From the NCBI RefSeq assembly GCF_001039475.1, contig NZ_LELK01000001.1, positions 77,436 through 141,435 of the forward strand: a stretch of DNA of 64,000 nt, read 5' to 3'. The notes under the pieces are model-generated. The model worked only from the letters and a program-made list of their open reading frames with translations. It was not told the DNA's origin and ran no database searches. Positions 44,766-54,879 of this stretch are shown piece by piece. The DNA is from Guptibacillus hwajinpoensis (GTDB lineage: Bacteria; Bacillota; Bacilli; Bacillales; Guptibacillaceae). Each line of letters starts with the position of its first letter. Positions within the stretch are counted from its first letter, which is position 1. Made by a program: the position numbers and the translations under genes.

Positions 44766-46460
44766 ATGTTAGCCGAACTATCCATTCGTAATTTTGCGAT
44801 TATAGAAGCGATTACCGTTTCTTTTGAACGCGGTTTAACGGTTCTTACTGGCGAAACGGGTGCGGGGAAATCAATTATTATTGATGCAATCGGACTGCTA
44901 GTAGGTGGCAGAGGTTCAGCAGAGTTTGTTCGATATGGCACAAAGAAGGCTGAAATTGAAGGTTTATTTCATATAGACCCAGCACACCCTACAGTTCAAA
45001 AGTTAGAGGATATTGGAATTGAGTTTACCGATGATATGGTCGTATTACGTCGAGACATATCCAGCTCAGGCAAAAGTATTTGCAGGGTAAATGGGAAATT
45101 AGTAACACTCGGAATACTAAGAGAGATTGGTCAAACGCTAATTGATATTCATGGACAACATGAACACCAGGATCTTATGCAGTCAGACAAACACTTATCT
45201 CTACTTGACCAATTTGGTGATGGATCGATAGGACCCGCATTAATTGAATACAGGGAAATTTATTCACGGTTTAAGAAGATCCAACTGCAGATGAGGAATC
45301 TAACAGAGAATGAACAACAAATGGCCCATAGGCTTGATTTAATACAATATCAGCTTGAAGAAATTACGAAAGCAGAACTCTCTCCAAATGAAGACGAAGA
45401 GCTTATGGAAGAGAAAATGCGTTTAGGTAATTTCGAGAAGCTATTTTCTGCTCTACAAGATGTCTATCATTCATTACACGGGGATAATAAAGGACTTGAC
45501 TGGGTTGGCCTTGCGATGTCGCAGCTTGAATCAGTTTCAGATCTTGATGAAGAGTTAAAGAGTTATCATGAGGAAGTTGCAAACCAATATTATTTACTTG
45601 AAGAAACCGTAGGTAAGCTAAATACATACCGCGATCAACTTGAATTTGATCCAGCACGATTAGATTTTGTAGAAGAACGTTTGAATGAGATCCAGGTTTT
45701 GAAAAGAAAATACGGTGAATCCGTAGAAGAAATTCTGGAATACGCTGCTTCCATTGAGGATGAAGTGGATGAGTTAGTAAATAGAGAAGATCGTGTAGAG
45801 GAGCTAGAATCTGATTTAAAGAGCATTAAAGCGGACTTATCCGTTGAGGCCGATAATTTAACGGGTCTTCGTAAAACGGTTGCCAGAGTCCTTGTAGACG
45901 CGATTCATCACGAACTTAGAGATTTGTATATGGAGAAAACGAAATTTGCGATTCACTTTAACGAAATAGATAACAAAAATGAACCATTTCATAAATCGGG
46001 AAAAGATGATATTGATTTTATGATTTCAACTAATCCTGGTGAGCCATTAAAGCAATTATCCAAAACGGCTTCTGGTGGTGAACTTTCACGAATTATGCTT
46101 GCGTTAAAATCAATTTTCTCGAGGCATCAAGGCATTACGTCAATTATCTTTGATGAAGTAGATACAGGTGTAAGTGGAAGAGTTGCACAGGCGATGGCTG
46201 AGAAAATTCAGCGTCTTTCTTCTGGTTCACAAGTTCTTGTCATCACTCACCTCCCACAAGTAGCTGCTATGGCTGATCATCACTTGTATATCTCAAAAGA
46301 AGAGACGGGTGAGGGTCGGACAAAGACAAGTGTTGGAAATTTAAGCAATGAAGAACAAATTGAAGAACTTGGTAGAATGATTTCAGGTGCTGAAATGACT
46401 GAACTTACGAAAAAACACGCGCGAGAATTATTGCTTCAAGCTAACCAAATAAAATCATGA
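44766..46460 (+). CDS. recN: DNA repair protein RecN
   Basis: The 564-residue SMC-like protein has Walker [18 protein letters not shown] at about 26-42, a central coiled coil (about 155-370), then the ABC signature [14 protein letters not shown] and Walker [14 protein letters not shown]. It gathers DNA ends during double-strand break repair. It lies 33 bases after ahrC, the common Bacillus arrangement, and ends before a terminator. Confidence 0.96.
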   Translation: MLAELSIRNFAIIEAITVSFERGLTVLTGETGAGKSIIIDAIGLLVGGRGSAEFVRYGTKKAEIEGLFHIDPAHPTVQKLEDIGIEFTDDMVVLRRDISSSGKSICRVNGKLVTLGILREIGQTLIDIHGQHEHQDLMQSDKHLSLLDQFGDGSIGPALIEYREIYSRFKKIQLQMRNLTENEQQMAHRLDLIQYQLEEITKAELSPNEDEELMEEKMRLGNFEKLFSALQDVYHSLHGDNKGLDWVGLAMSQLESVSDLDEELKSYHEEVANQYYLLEETVGKLNTYRDQLEFDPARLDFVEERLNEIQVLKRKYGESVEEILEYAASIEDEVDELVNREDRVEELESDLKSIKADLSVEADNLTGLRKTVARVLVDAIHHELRDLYMEKTKFAIHFNEIDNKNEPFHKSGKDDIDFMISTNPGEPLKQLSKTASGGELSRIMLALKSIFSRHQGITSIIFDEVDTGVSGRVAQAMAEKIQRLSSGSQVLVITHLPQVAAMADHHLYISKEETGEGRTKTSVGNLSNEEQIEELGRMISGAEMTELTKKHARELLLQANQIKS

Positions 46461-46464
46461 TATG

Positions 46465-46500
46465 AAATGCTATCCAACTAAGGGTAGCATTTTCATTTTT
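46465..46500 (+). terminator. Terminator of recN
   Basis: AAATGCTATCC pairs with GGGTAGCATTT (one G-T) around a short loop, followed by TTCATTTTT. It lies inside a longer open frame that could be mistaken for the start of spoIVB. Confidence 0.75.
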
Positions 46501-46584
46501 ACAGGTTATAATAACGAGCTCTCAAGGCAAAATTATAGATACAGCCATGTTGGAGGTGTGGGCAAGAGCGAGGAGAGTGAAGAA

Positions 46585-47880
46585 TTGAGGACAGACATGA
46601 TTCGTAAATTGTTAGGTGTAGTTCTCCTTGGATGTTTAATTGCACTTGGTTTTATGAAACCGGTACAATTGTTTATATCGATTCCAGATGAGATTGTCAT
46701 GTTTGAAGGAGATCAAGCAACGATCCCATCTGTTATACCAGCCGCGGCTACTATTGGAAGTTCGGAAGTAGTAAGTATTGATAAGCAGCAAAAAGAACTG
46801 ACGATTAGTGGTAAAAATAGCGGTTCGGATATACTTGACTTAACGGTTGGTGATTTTCCCGTTAAGAAGGTTGATGTTAAGATTCTTCCTGAATTCAAAG
46901 TGATTCCAGGAGGTCAATCAATTGGTGTGAAGCTTAATACGCGCGGTGTCCTTGTTGTAGGTCATCACCTCATTCACACAAATCAGGGAGATCGATCCCC
47001 AGGAGAGTTAGCAGATATACAAGTTGGAGATATTATTACCAAAATTAATGGTCAATCTGTAAAGAAAATGAGTGACATTGGTTCAATAGTGAAGAAAGCT
47101 GCTAATGAAGGCAATGCGCTACAAGTAACGATCGTTCGAGAAAATAAAGAACTTAGTAAGAAGCTTGTTCCGGTAAAAGACAAACAGAATGAATCCTATC
47201 GTATTGGGTTATATATTCGAGATTCAGCAGCAGGTGTTGGAACTCTAACTTTTTTTCATCCTAATACTAAAAAGTATGGAGCATTAGGTCATGTTATATC
47301 CGATATGGATACTAAAAAACCGATTGTTGTTCACCACGGAGAAATTTATCCATCTTCTGTTACTTCGATAGAAAAAGGAAGTAATGGACACCCAGGAGAA
47401 AAGTTAGCAAGGTTTTCGAATACCGATCAGAAACTTGGTACCATTACTCGAAATAGTCCATTTGGGATCTTTGGAGAAATGAATAATGAAGTGAAAAAGG
47501 GATTGTATGACAAGCCAATGCCGATCGCTTTATCGCATCAGGTGAAAGAGGGACCTGCAAAAATATTAACAGTTGTTAAAGGCAGTGAAGTAAAGGCTTA
47601 TGATGTTGAAGTGGTAAGTTCTATACCACAAAAATTCCCGGCAACTAAGGGTATGGTCATTAAAGTTACAGATCCAGAATTGTTGAAAGAAACTGGTGGC
47701 ATCGTTCAAGGAATGAGTGGAAGTCCTATTATTCAAGAAGGAAAAGTTATTGGAGCAGTAACTCATGTTTTTGTTAACGATTCAACATCAGGTTATGGTG
47801 TTCACATTGAGTGGATGTTAGAAGAGGCTGGAATTAACATCTATCAGCAAAATCATAATAATAAGCGGGCAGCGAGCTAA
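46585..47880 (+). CDS. spoIVB: SpoIVB, sporulation serine peptidase
   Basis: TTG 46585, nine bases after GAGGAG, gives 431 residues; earlier codons in frame overlap the recN terminator. One N-terminal membrane helix (about 10-26) is followed by a PDZ domain ([23 protein letters not shown]). The S55 catalytic domain then has His in GALGHVISD and Ser in [17 protein letters not shown]. SpoIVB is made in the forespore and cleaves SpoIVFA, triggering pro-sigma-K processing in the mother cell. ATG 46597 is an alternative start. Confidence 0.93.
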   Translation: MRTDMIRKLLGVVLLGCLIALGFMKPVQLFISIPDEIVMFEGDQATIPSVIPAAATIGSSEVVSIDKQQKELTISGKNSGSDILDLTVGDFPVKKVDVKILPEFKVIPGGQSIGVKLNTRGVLVVGHHLIHTNQGDRSPGELADIQVGDIITKINGQSVKKMSDIGSIVKKAANEGNALQVTIVRENKELSKKLVPVKDKQNESYRIGLYIRDSAAGVGTLTFFHPNTKKYGALGHVISDMDTKKPIVVHHGEIYPSSVTSIEKGSNGHPGEKLARFSNTDQKLGTITRNSPFGIFGEMNNEVKKGLYDKPMPIALSHQVKEGPAKILTVVKGSEVKAYDVEVVSSIPQKFPATKGMVIKVTDPELLKETGGIVQGMSGSPIIQEGKVIGAVTHVFVNDSTSGYGVHIEWMLEEAGINIYQQNHNNKRAAS

Positions 47881-47905
47881 AAAAGCTCACTGTTCGCTTT
47901 CTTTC
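47864..47905 (+). terminator. Probable terminator of spoIVB
   Basis: AGCGGGCAGCGAGCT and AGCTCACTGTTCGCT pair with three interruptions around a run of A, followed by a broken T-tract (TTTCTTTCGTTTT). The stem includes the stop codon region. Confidence 0.65.
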
Positions 47906-47940
47906 GTTTTCTTGACGTGATATACTTGGTATGAAGAAAA

Positions 47941-48077
47941 TTCGACAAAATTGAAAGACTATTCAGAATTTTATGCTATGTAGAGGTATGGCGAGAATGG
48001 AAGAGATATTTGTTGAATAAATATTGTTTATAAATGTTTTTCGAAATTTTAGAGGAAATATACCAAACCCGTTGAAT
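47941..48077 (+). promoter_or_regulatory. spo0A control region: 0A boxes and sigma-H promoter
   Basis: TTCGACAAAA at 47941-47950 is a perfect reverse 0A box (TTTTGTCGAA). TTTTTCGAAA near 48038-48047 is a one-mismatch box. AGGAAAT (48053-48059), 14 bases and GAAT (48074-48077) fit the sigma-H consensus, which drives the sporulation promoter of spo0A. The layout matches autoregulated spo0A of B. subtilis. Confidence 0.72.
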
Positions 48078-48124
48078 GTTTATACTACTACGGTAACCAA
48101 ACTTGTGGAAGGAGAGACGGAGCC

Positions 48125-48928
48125 GTGCAAAAAATCAAAGTATGCTTAGCTGATGATAACCGGGAATTAGTCAATTTGATTGAGGAATATATGTCGAGGC
48201 AGGAGGATATGGAGGTAGTCGGAACCGCTTCCAATGGCCAGGAATGTTTAGAAGTGCTCGAAGACGAAGAGCCTGATGTATTAGTTCTTGATATTATTAT
48301 GCCACATCTTGACGGTCTTGCTGTACTTGAACGCTTAAGAGAAATGAATTACACGTGCAGTGTAATAATGTTAACTGCGTTTGGCCAAGAAGATGTAACA
48401 AAGAAGGCTGTTGATCTTGGGGCATCCTATTTTATCCTGAAGCCGTTTGACATGGATAACCTTGCAAGTCACGTGAGACAGGTAAGTGGCAAGAAAACGA
48501 CTTTCACAAACAGTAGCTCTAGTTCCTACAAGCGTCAGCCAAGAGAGAACCGTCCAAGAAATCTTGATGCAAGTATTACGAGTATTATTCATGAAATTGG
48601 AGTTCCTGCACATATTAAAGGTTACATGTACTTAAGAGAAGCCATTACAATGGTATATAATGACATTGAACTACTTGGTTCAATTACTAAAGTTCTTTAT
48701 CCTGATATTGCAAAGAAATTTAATACAACTTCATCACGTGTGGAGCGAGCGATTCGACATGCGATCGAGGTTGCATGGAGTAGAGGGAATGTTGAATCAA
48801 TCTCTAATTTGTTTGGTTATACAGTAAGCATGTCAAAAGCTAAACCAACAAATTCAGAGTTCATTGCAATGGTCGCAGATAAATTACGCATTGAGCACAA
48901 CATGGATAACTACTCTCATACGAGATAA
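48125..48928 (+). CDS. spo0A: Spo0A, sporulation master response regulator
   Basis: The 267-residue protein has a receiver domain (1-125) with acidic Asp10/Asp11, phosphoacceptor Asp56 in [13 protein letters not shown] and Lys near 106 in LKPF. The C-terminal DNA-binding domain includes the recognition region [21 protein letters not shown]. Phosphorylated through the phosphorelay, it switches cells to sporulation by binding 0A boxes. It starts at GTG 48125. Place next to spoIVB is universal in Bacillus. A strong terminator follows. Confidence 0.98.
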   Translation: MQKIKVCLADDNRELVNLIEEYMSRQEDMEVVGTASNGQECLEVLEDEEPDVLVLDIIMPHLDGLAVLERLREMNYTCSVIMLTAFGQEDVTKKAVDLGASYFILKPFDMDNLASHVRQVSGKKTTFTNSSSSSYKRQPRENRPRNLDASITSIIHEIGVPAHIKGYMYLREAITMVYNDIELLGSITKVLYPDIAKKFNTTSSRVERAIRHAIEVAWSRGNVESISNLFGYTVSMSKAKPTNSEFIAMVADKLRIEHNMDNYSHTR

Positions 48929-48956
48929 TAAGCACTTTTAATCCTCTTATATTAAA

Positions 48957-48988
48957 AAACAAAGCCTGAAAAACGGCTTTGTTTTTTT
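48957..48988 (+). terminator. Terminator of spo0A
   Basis: AAACAAAGCC and GGCTTTGTTT form a 10-bp stem with an 8-base loop and continue into a T-run. Confidence 0.92.
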
Positions 48989-48996
48989 GTTTGGTT

Positions 48997-49064
48997 CGAG
49001 TGAAACTGAGGTTTCGCTCGTATGAGCCAACAATCGAGAAATCAACAATATGAGCTAACATAGC
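48997..49064. repeat. Structured interspersed repeat, copy 2
   Basis: This copy matches 15242-15305 over most of its length. The stem arms are CGAGTGAAAC and GTTTCGCTCG; the A-to-G change in the second arm keeps pairing as T-G. The tail ATGAGCCAA, GAGAAATCAA and AATATGAGCTAACATAGC is conserved, with a 4-base insertion. Like copy 1 it lies between convergent genes (spo0A and the DUF2627 gene). Confidence 0.7.
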
Positions 49065-49081
49065 CTGTTATTAATTGATTA

Positions 49082-49339
49082 TCAACGATTAGAGCCATTT
49101 TTAGCACTTCTAGTAGAGAATCGATCCTGTACTTTGTTTCGTTTACGATCTCGATAGAAGATGAACCCTCCAACGAAAGCTAACCCTAAGATAAGAAAAA
49201 GTAATCCGAGTATAAATTGGACTACAAGAGAAGTAAATGGTGCATTTAGAACGCCAAAAAGTACATCTCTCATTAATTTAATACCTATTACTCCGAAAAT
49301 ACCTGGAATCAAAACGATAAGTAATGCTATTAAACGCAT
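49082..49339 (-). CDS. yqzF: DUF2627 family small membrane protein
   Basis: The 85-residue protein begins MRLIALLIVLIPGIFGVIGIK after AAGGGTG; an upstream GTG at 49366 is less likely. Two membrane helices (about 3-21 and 38-60) are followed by a basic tail with FYRDRKRNKVQDRF. B. subtilis has YqzF of this type between spo0A and bkdR. The function is unknown. It is convergent with spo0A and divergent from bkdR. Confidence 0.75.
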   Translation of the reverse strand: MRLIALLIVLIPGIFGVIGIKLMRDVLFGVLNAPFTSLVVQFILGLLFLILGLAFVGGFIFYRDRKRNKVQDRFSTRSAKNGSNR

Positions 49340-49451
49340 TGATTGTGCACCCTTTCTACACTTCACTATTGCTATTGTAGCGAAGTGAATGTGATGTGTC
49401 TATGGGTGTCAGTTGCTGTCTTATCATTAAGAAAAGAAAAACCATGCATGA

Positions 49452-49468
49452 TTTGTCAAAATGTCGAA
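49452..49468 (+). promoter_or_regulatory. Tandem Spo0A-like boxes before bkdR
   Basis: TTTGTCAAA (49452-49460) and TGTCGAA (49462-49468) both fit the 0A box TTTGTCRAA core and lie directly in tandem, 58 bases before the bkdR start. They may place bkdR under Spo0A, or they may be chance. A -10-like TATGAT and TAGTATGAA follow. Confidence 0.4.
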
Positions 49469-49525
49469 AGAGATGTATGATTAGTATGAAATATATTGCA
49501 TGTAGAGAATGCAGGTGATGAATGT

Positions 49526-51592
49526 TTGCGAACGTGTATGATTGTTGGTGCTGGAAAAGGTGGCCAAGCGCTTCTCAATATTCTTAGAGAAACGAATATG
49601 ATGAATGTTATTGCGATAGTGGATTGTAATTTGGATGCCCCTGGCATACAAATAGCGCGTGAAGCGGGTATCGCAGTTTACTCTGATTGGAAAGTGGTTT
49701 TAACTCGTTTTGAAATCGATGTCATTATCGAGGCTACGGGTAATGAAGCAGTTTTTGAAGAAATTAGAGATAAGCGAGAGAAACATACTGTATTAATTCC
49801 TGGATCAGTTGCGAACATTGTTCTAAATCTAATTGAAGAAAAAGAAATACTTATTGATACATTGCAACATCAGTCGAAACAGCAGGAAATTATTCTTGAC
49901 TCTACGCATGATGGAATGATTGCTATCAACGTAGATGAAGAAGTAACGTTGTTTAATCGAAGTGCTGAGAAAATTACTGGAATTAGGAAAGCTCAAGCTA
50001 GAGGTAAATTAATCGGGTCACTTATGGCCTCGAGTATGTTACCAAGAGTTTTGTCGTCAGGACAGCCTGAAGTTAATCAAGAACAACTGCTGCCAAACGG
50101 TAGGAAAATAATTACCACGCGCATCCCGATGTTTGACGAGGAAGGTAAACGGATTGGTGCACTTGCGGTTTTTAAAGACATGACAGCAATAGAAGAGATG
50201 GCGCAAGAGGTAACCAATCTGAAAAGTATTCAATCCATGCTTGAGGCTATTATTCAATCTTCAGATGAAGCGATATCAGTAGTTGATGGGGATGGGAAAG
50301 GTCTTATGATTAATCCTGCTTATACAAGACTAACTGGTCTAGAACGTGATGAAGTAATAGGAAAACCCGCCACTACAGATATTTCTGAGGGTGAAAGCAT
50401 GCATATGCGTGTACTGAGGACACGAAAACCTGTCCGTGGCGCCCAGATGAAGGTAGGACCAAGCAAGCGGGAAGTTGTTGTAAACGTTTCTCCGGTGATT
50501 GTGGATGGTCGATTAAAGGGTAGCGTCGGAGTTATTCACGATATTTCAGAGCTCCATTCTTTAAATAATCAACTCCAGCGAGCGAGACAAATCATTCGCA
50601 CTTTAGAAGCGAAATATTCTTTTGAAGATATCATTGGGAATTCTGAGGAAATGACATTCTCAATTCAACAAGCAAAGTTAGCGGCCTCAACGCCTGCAAC
50701 AGTATTGCTTCGTGGAGAGTCTGGGACAGGTAAAGAACTTTTTGCGCACGCTATACATAATGCAAGCGATCGTAAATATAACAAGTTTGTCAGAGTGAAC
50801 TGTGCAGCTATTTCTGAGTCTCTTTTCGAAAGTGAACTCTTTGGGTACGAAGAAGGGGCCTTCTCTGGAGCTAAACAAGGAGGAAAAAGAGGTCTGTTTG
50901 AAGAGGCGAACGGAGGCAGTATCTTTCTTGATGAAATAGGCGAAATTTCCCTTACTACTCAGGTGAAATTACTTAGGGTGCTGCAAGAGCGTGAGATTGT
51001 GCGTGTAGGTGGATCGAAACCAATCTCAATCAACGTTCGAGTTATTGCGGCAACCAATGCAAAGTTAGAAAAAAGAATAATGGATGGTTCATTTAGGGAA
51101 GATTTATACTATCGATTAAACCGTCTTCCCATTCAGATTGCACCACTCAAACAGCGGAAAGAAGATATTGCTGCATTAGCCAATCACTTAATAACCAAAA
51201 TAAATCAAGATTATGGAAGAAACGTTGAAGGGATTACACCGGCAGCTGCTGAGTATTTGAAAGAGTACGATTGGCCTGGGAACGTAAGAGAATTCGAGAA
51301 TGTACTTGGAAGAATAGTCATTCATATGGATTCGTCAGAGTCCATGATTGACTTAGCGCATATTCCTTCTTTATTGAGTGAACAAAAAGATGCTGAAATA
51401 CTTTCAGTAGAACGAACACCCGAAAAGACGTTATCTCAACTTGTCGATGAGTTTGAAAAGAAAACGATTAGCCAGACCCTTGAACTTTATGACGGGAATA
51501 AAACAGCCACTGCAAGAGCGCTGGGAGTGTCACTTCGCAATCTTTATTATAAAATGGAAAAGCACGATATTGAAAAATCTAGCATGCAATAA
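49526..51592 (+). CDS. bkdR: BkdR, sigma-54-dependent activator of branched-chain keto acid genes
   Basis: TTG 49526, seven bases after AGGTGA, gives 688 residues. Order of domains: Rossmann-like N-terminus ([16 protein letters not shown], about 4-110), two PAS domains (about 125-240 and 245-355), then an AAA+ domain with Walker [10 protein letters not shown] and the sigma-54 contact loop GAFSGA in place of GAFTGA. Walker [10 protein letters not shown] follows, and a Fis-type helix-turn-helix ([20 protein letters not shown]) ends the protein. It activates the bkd operon from upstream sites. The Rossmann domain may sense a nucleotide or CoA compound; this is inference. Confidence 0.92.
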   Translation: MRTCMIVGAGKGGQALLNILRETNMMNVIAIVDCNLDAPGIQIAREAGIAVYSDWKVVLTRFEIDVIIEATGNEAVFEEIRDKREKHTVLIPGSVANIVLNLIEEKEILIDTLQHQSKQQEIILDSTHDGMIAINVDEEVTLFNRSAEKITGIRKAQARGKLIGSLMASSMLPRVLSSGQPEVNQEQLLPNGRKIITTRIPMFDEEGKRIGALAVFKDMTAIEEMAQEVTNLKSIQSMLEAIIQSSDEAISVVDGDGKGLMINPAYTRLTGLERDEVIGKPATTDISEGESMHMRVLRTRKPVRGAQMKVGPSKREVVVNVSPVIVDGRLKGSVGVIHDISELHSLNNQLQRARQIIRTLEAKYSFEDIIGNSEEMTFSIQQAKLAASTPATVLLRGESGTGKELFAHAIHNASDRKYNKFVRVNCAAISESLFESELFGYEEGAFSGAKQGGKRGLFEEANGGSIFLDEIGEISLTTQVKLLRVLQEREIVRVGGSKPISINVRVIAATNAKLEKRIMDGSFREDLYYRLNRLPIQIAPLKQRKEDIAALANHLITKINQDYGRNVEGITPAAAEYLKEYDWPGNVREFENVLGRIVIHMDSSESMIDLAHIPSLLSEQKDAEILSVERTPEKTLSQLVDEFEKKTISQTLELYDGNKTATARALGVSLRNLYYKMEKHDIEKSSMQ

Positions 51593-51619
51593 ATTTCACA
51601 CTACGCAATAAATTGCATG
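51584..51619 (+). promoter_or_regulatory. Upstream activating site for BkdR
   Basis: GCAATAAATT occurs twice (51586-51595 and 51605-51614), 19 bases apart, and the outer ends CATGCAAT and ATTGCATG are inverted. The site overlaps the 3' end of bkdR and lies about 40 bases upstream of the -24 element, a plausible enhancer position for an activator of this class. Confidence 0.6.
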
Positions 51620-51659
51620 ATATTTTTTACTGGAACGTTTAGTTATCAAGGATCCGAAG

Positions 51660-51676
51660 TTGGCACGGAACTTGCA
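51660..51676 (+). promoter_or_regulatory. Sigma-54 (-24/-12) promoter of the bkd operon
   Basis: TTGGCACGGAACTTGCA matches the sigma-54 consensus TGGCAC-N5-TTGCA at every key base. It stands 34 bases before ptb. The B. subtilis bkd operon is also sigma-L dependent and BkdR activated. Confidence 0.92.
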
Positions 51677-51709
51677 TATTAGAAGAAGGGCGTATAAGGA
51701 GGGACACCA

Positions 51710-52606
51710 ATGAATCTAGATCAACTTTTGACTCAAGCTTCTGATCACCCCAATAAAACTGTTGCATTGGCTGCGGCTGCAGATAAGGAAGTCATCGAAG
51801 CAGTTAAATTAGCAGTTGAGCAGAAACTTGCCTCATTCATTTTATATGGAGATCAAGATAAGATCACTAATCTGTTAAACGAGTTCAGCTTATCTCAATC
51901 TGCAGATGTCAAGGTAGTTCATGAGTCATCTGATAGAGAGGCATCGAAATCCGCTGTAACCGCTGTCAGTAATGGAGAAGCGGATGTCTTAATGAAAGGC
52001 ATGGTTTCTACATCTGTTATTTTGAAGGAAGTATTAAATAAGGAATACGGACTTCGTAAAGGAAAAGTTCTTTCACATGTAGCTGCTTTTGATGTGTCTG
52101 GATATGATCGCTTAATTTTTGTTACAGACTCAGGTATGAACATTGAACCTGATCTTACACAGAAAGTAGAGATTGTTAAAAATGCGGTGAGTATTGCTAG
52201 AGGTGTTGGGATAGAATCACCAAAGGTTGCAGCACTTGCTGCAGTTGAGGTAGTTAATCCTTCTATGCAGGCTACGCTAGATGCTGCTGCACTTACACAA
52301 ATGAATACACGAGATCAAATTACAAATTGCGTCATTGATGGCCCATTGGCCCTTGATAATGCTATCTCGATAGAAGCTGCAACACACAAGGGAATCAAAA
52401 GTGAAGTAGCAGGGCGAGCCGATATTTTACTTGTTCCTTCAATCGAAGTAGGTAACGCCTTATATAAATCACTCGTCTATTTTTCAAATGCAAAAGTTGG
52501 AGGAGTCATTGCGGGTGCTAGAGCACCAATTGTACTAACATCGCGAGCCGATAGTGCAAAAAGTAAAGTATATAGCATTGCACTAGCAGTAAGTTCAACT
52601 AACTAA
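51710..52606 (+). CDS. ptb: Phosphate butyryltransferase
   Basis: The 298-residue protein belongs to the phosphate acetyl/butyryltransferase family and interconverts branched acyl-CoA and acyl phosphate. GEADVLMKGMVSTSVILKEVL and FVTDSGMNIEPDLTQKVEIV are family motifs, with VIDGPLALDNAISIEAA near residue 205. It is first in the bkd operon, and with Buk it lets the cell gain ATP from isovaleryl-, isobutyryl- or methylbutyryl-CoA. Confidence 0.94.
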   Translation: MNLDQLLTQASDHPNKTVALAAAADKEVIEAVKLAVEQKLASFILYGDQDKITNLLNEFSLSQSADVKVVHESSDREASKSAVTAVSNGEADVLMKGMVSTSVILKEVLNKEYGLRKGKVLSHVAAFDVSGYDRLIFVTDSGMNIEPDLTQKVEIVKNAVSIARGVGIESPKVAALAAVEVVNPSMQATLDAAALTQMNTRDQITNCVIDGPLALDNAISIEAATHKGIKSEVAGRADILLVPSIEVGNALYKSLVYFSNAKVGGVIAGARAPIVLTSRADSAKSKVYSIALAVSSTN

Positions 52607-52636
52607 TTTAGAGGAAAATCAGGGAGGAAGATTGCA

Positions 52637-53734
52637 ATGGAACTTTTTACTTATATGGAGAAATATGATTATGAGCAAGTCGTAGTTTGTCAGGACAAAG
52701 CTTCTGGATTAAAAGCAATAATTGCTATTCACGATACAACACTTGGACCTGCTTTAGGTGGAACGAGAATGTGGACATATGCTTCAGAAGAAGCGGCATT
52801 TGAAGATGCTCTTCGCCTTGCAAAAGGAATGACGTATAAGAACGCTGCGGCTGGTCTTAACCTTGGTGGAGGAAAAACGGTAATCATTGGCGACCCTCGT
52901 AAAGATAAGAACGAAGCAATGTTCCGTGCATTTGGTCGTTACATTCAAGGGCTAAATGGCCGTTACATTACAGCAGAGGACGTAGGTACAACGGTTCAAG
53001 ACATGGATACCATTCATGAAGAAACAGAATACGTAACAGGAATTTCTCCAGCGTTTGGATCGTCTGGTAACCCTTCTCCAGTAACAGCTTACGGCGTTTA
53101 TGTTGGAATGAAGGCCGCTGCGAAAGAAGCATTTGGTACTGACTCTCTTGAAGGTAAGACAGTAGCTGTGCAAGGTGTTGGAAACGTGGCGTATAACCTT
53201 TGTAAGCATCTACATGAAGAAGGAGCTTCACTCGTTGTAACAGATATTAACAAAGAATCTGTAGATCGTGCTGTGGCTGATTTTGGTGCTAAAGCCGTTG
53301 ACCCTGATGACATCTATGAAGTGGATTGCGATATTTTTGCGCCGTGTGCACTAGGTGCTATCATCAACGACGATACAATTGGGAAAATTAAAGCTAAAGT
53401 AATCGCAGGAGCAGCTAACAACCAGCTTCGTGAAACGACTCATGGTGATCAGATTCACGAAATGGGTATCGTTTATGCACCTGACTATGTAATCAATGCA
53501 GGCGGTGTAATCAATGTAGCGGATGAGCTTTATGGCTATAACCGTGATCGCGCTATGAAACGTGTTGACGGCATTTACGATACGATTGCTAAAGTAATTG
53601 AAATCTCTAAACGTGATGGTATTCCTACTTATGCAGCTGCAGACCGTCTTGCTGAAGAGAGAATTGCCCAAATGAAGCATTCAAGAAGCCAGTTCTTAAT
53701 GAACTCTCAGCATATTTTAGGGCATCGCAAATAA
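52637..53734 (+). CDS. bcd: Branched-chain amino acid (leucine) dehydrogenase
   Basis: The 365-residue enzyme deaminates leucine, valine and isoleucine to keto acids with NAD. Catalytic Lys lies in the segment [21 protein letters not shown], and [21 protein letters not shown] precedes it. The NAD-binding fold has [13 protein letters not shown] near residue 180. It feeds the keto acid dehydrogenase encoded downstream. It starts at ATG 52637 after GGGAGGAAG. Confidence 0.96.
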   Translation: MELFTYMEKYDYEQVVVCQDKASGLKAIIAIHDTTLGPALGGTRMWTYASEEAAFEDALRLAKGMTYKNAAAGLNLGGGKTVIIGDPRKDKNEAMFRAFGRYIQGLNGRYITAEDVGTTVQDMDTIHEETEYVTGISPAFGSSGNPSPVTAYGVYVGMKAAAKEAFGTDSLEGKTVAVQGVGNVAYNLCKHLHEEGASLVVTDINKESVDRAVADFGAKAVDPDDIYEVDCDIFAPCALGAIINDDTIGKIKAKVIAGAANNQLRETTHGDQIHEMGIVYAPDYVINAGGVINVADELYGYNRDRAMKRVDGIYDTIAKVIEISKRDGIPTYAAADRLAEERIAQMKHSRSQFLMNSQHILGHRK

Positions 53735-53748
53735 TCGGAGGGTTTCAA

Positions 53749-54855
53749 GTGATAGATAAAGAATTTCGACTTCTAGTTATTAATCCAGGATCAACTTCAA
53801 CGAAGATTGGCGTATTTGATAATGAACGTGCCGTATTTGAGAAATCATTACGGCACGATACAAATGAAATAAATCAGTTCGAAACAATTATTGATCAGTA
53901 TGAATTTAGAAAGAAAACCATTCTTGAAGCATTAGATGAGGAAGCTATTAATATATCCAAGCTTGATGCGGTTGTGGGTAGAGGCGGATTGTTAAGACCA
54001 ATCGAAGGTGGTACTTACTCAGTAAACGACCAAATGCTTGAAGATCTCAGAAACGGTTACTCTGGAGAGCATGCATCTAATTTAGGTGGGATTATTGCTT
54101 TTGAAATTGCAGAACAACTGAATATTCCATCTTTTATTGTTGATCCGGTTGTCGTAGATGAGCTACAGGACGTGGCTCGCCTTTCAGGTGTGCCGCAAAT
54201 TGAGCGAAGAAGTATTTTTCATGCGTTAAACCAAAAAGCAGTCGCACGTAGAGTAGCGACCCAGCTAAACAGTAAATACGAAGAATTGAACTTGATTGTT
54301 ACGCATATGGGCGGCGGTATTACAGTTGGTGCGCATAAAAAGGGAAAAGTGATCGATGTAAACAATGGTTTACATGGAGAAGGACCTTTCTCTCCTGAAC
54401 GTGCAGGAACAGTACCCGTTGGTGATCTTGTGTCGATGTGCTTCTCTGGTGAATACTATGCCGAAGAAATTATGAAGAAGCTAGTAGGACAAGCTGGGTA
54501 TGTTGGATATCTAGGTACAAATGATGCTGTGAAAGTTGAGAAACGTATTAGTGAAGGTGATGAGAAGGCAAAGCTAGTGTTCGATGCAATGGCTTATCAA
54601 GTAGCTAAGGAAATTGGAGCAGCTAGTGCCGTTCTTGCAGGTGAAGTCGATGCAATCGTCTTAACCGGAGGACTTGCATATGGTAAAGATTTTGTTTCTC
54701 AAATTACCGAGAATATTAAATGGATTGCAGACGTTATTGTTCATCCCGGTGAGAATGAACTACAAGCACTTGCAGAAGGTGGATTGCGGGTGTTAAGAAA
54801 TGAAGAAGATGCTAAGATCTATCCGGTTTCCTCTGTAGAGTCCATAGTATTATAA
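53749..54855 (+). CDS. buk: Butyrate kinase (branched-chain fatty acid kinase)
   Basis: The 368-residue ASKHA-fold kinase forms acyl phosphate and ADP from branched or straight short acids and ATP, or the reverse to make [19 protein letters not shown] is the first phosphate loop, [21 protein letters not shown] the second and [14 protein letters not shown] the adenosine motif. It starts at GTG 53749, 14 bases after bcd, after CGGAGGG. Confidence 0.95.
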   Translation: MIDKEFRLLVINPGSTSTKIGVFDNERAVFEKSLRHDTNEINQFETIIDQYEFRKKTILEALDEEAINISKLDAVVGRGGLLRPIEGGTYSVNDQMLEDLRNGYSGEHASNLGGIIAFEIAEQLNIPSFIVDPVVVDELQDVARLSGVPQIERRSIFHALNQKAVARRVATQLNSKYEELNLIVTHMGGGITVGAHKKGKVIDVNNGLHGEGPFSPERAGTVPVGDLVSMCFSGEYYAEEIMKKLVGQAGYVGYLGTNDAVKVEKRISEGDEKAKLVFDAMAYQVAKEIGAASAVLAGEVDAIVLTGGLAYGKDFVSQITENIKWIADVIVHPGENELQALAEGGLRVLRNEEDAKIYPVSSVESIVL

Positions 54856-54879
54856 TACGTTCTGTAAAGGAGAATTTGA

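Noticed and set aside
46462-46584. N-terminal extension of SpoIVB starting at 46462
   Set aside because: It would read through the recN terminator hairpin and lacks a ribosome binding site; TTG 46585 has GAGGAG and yields a normal SpoIVB start.
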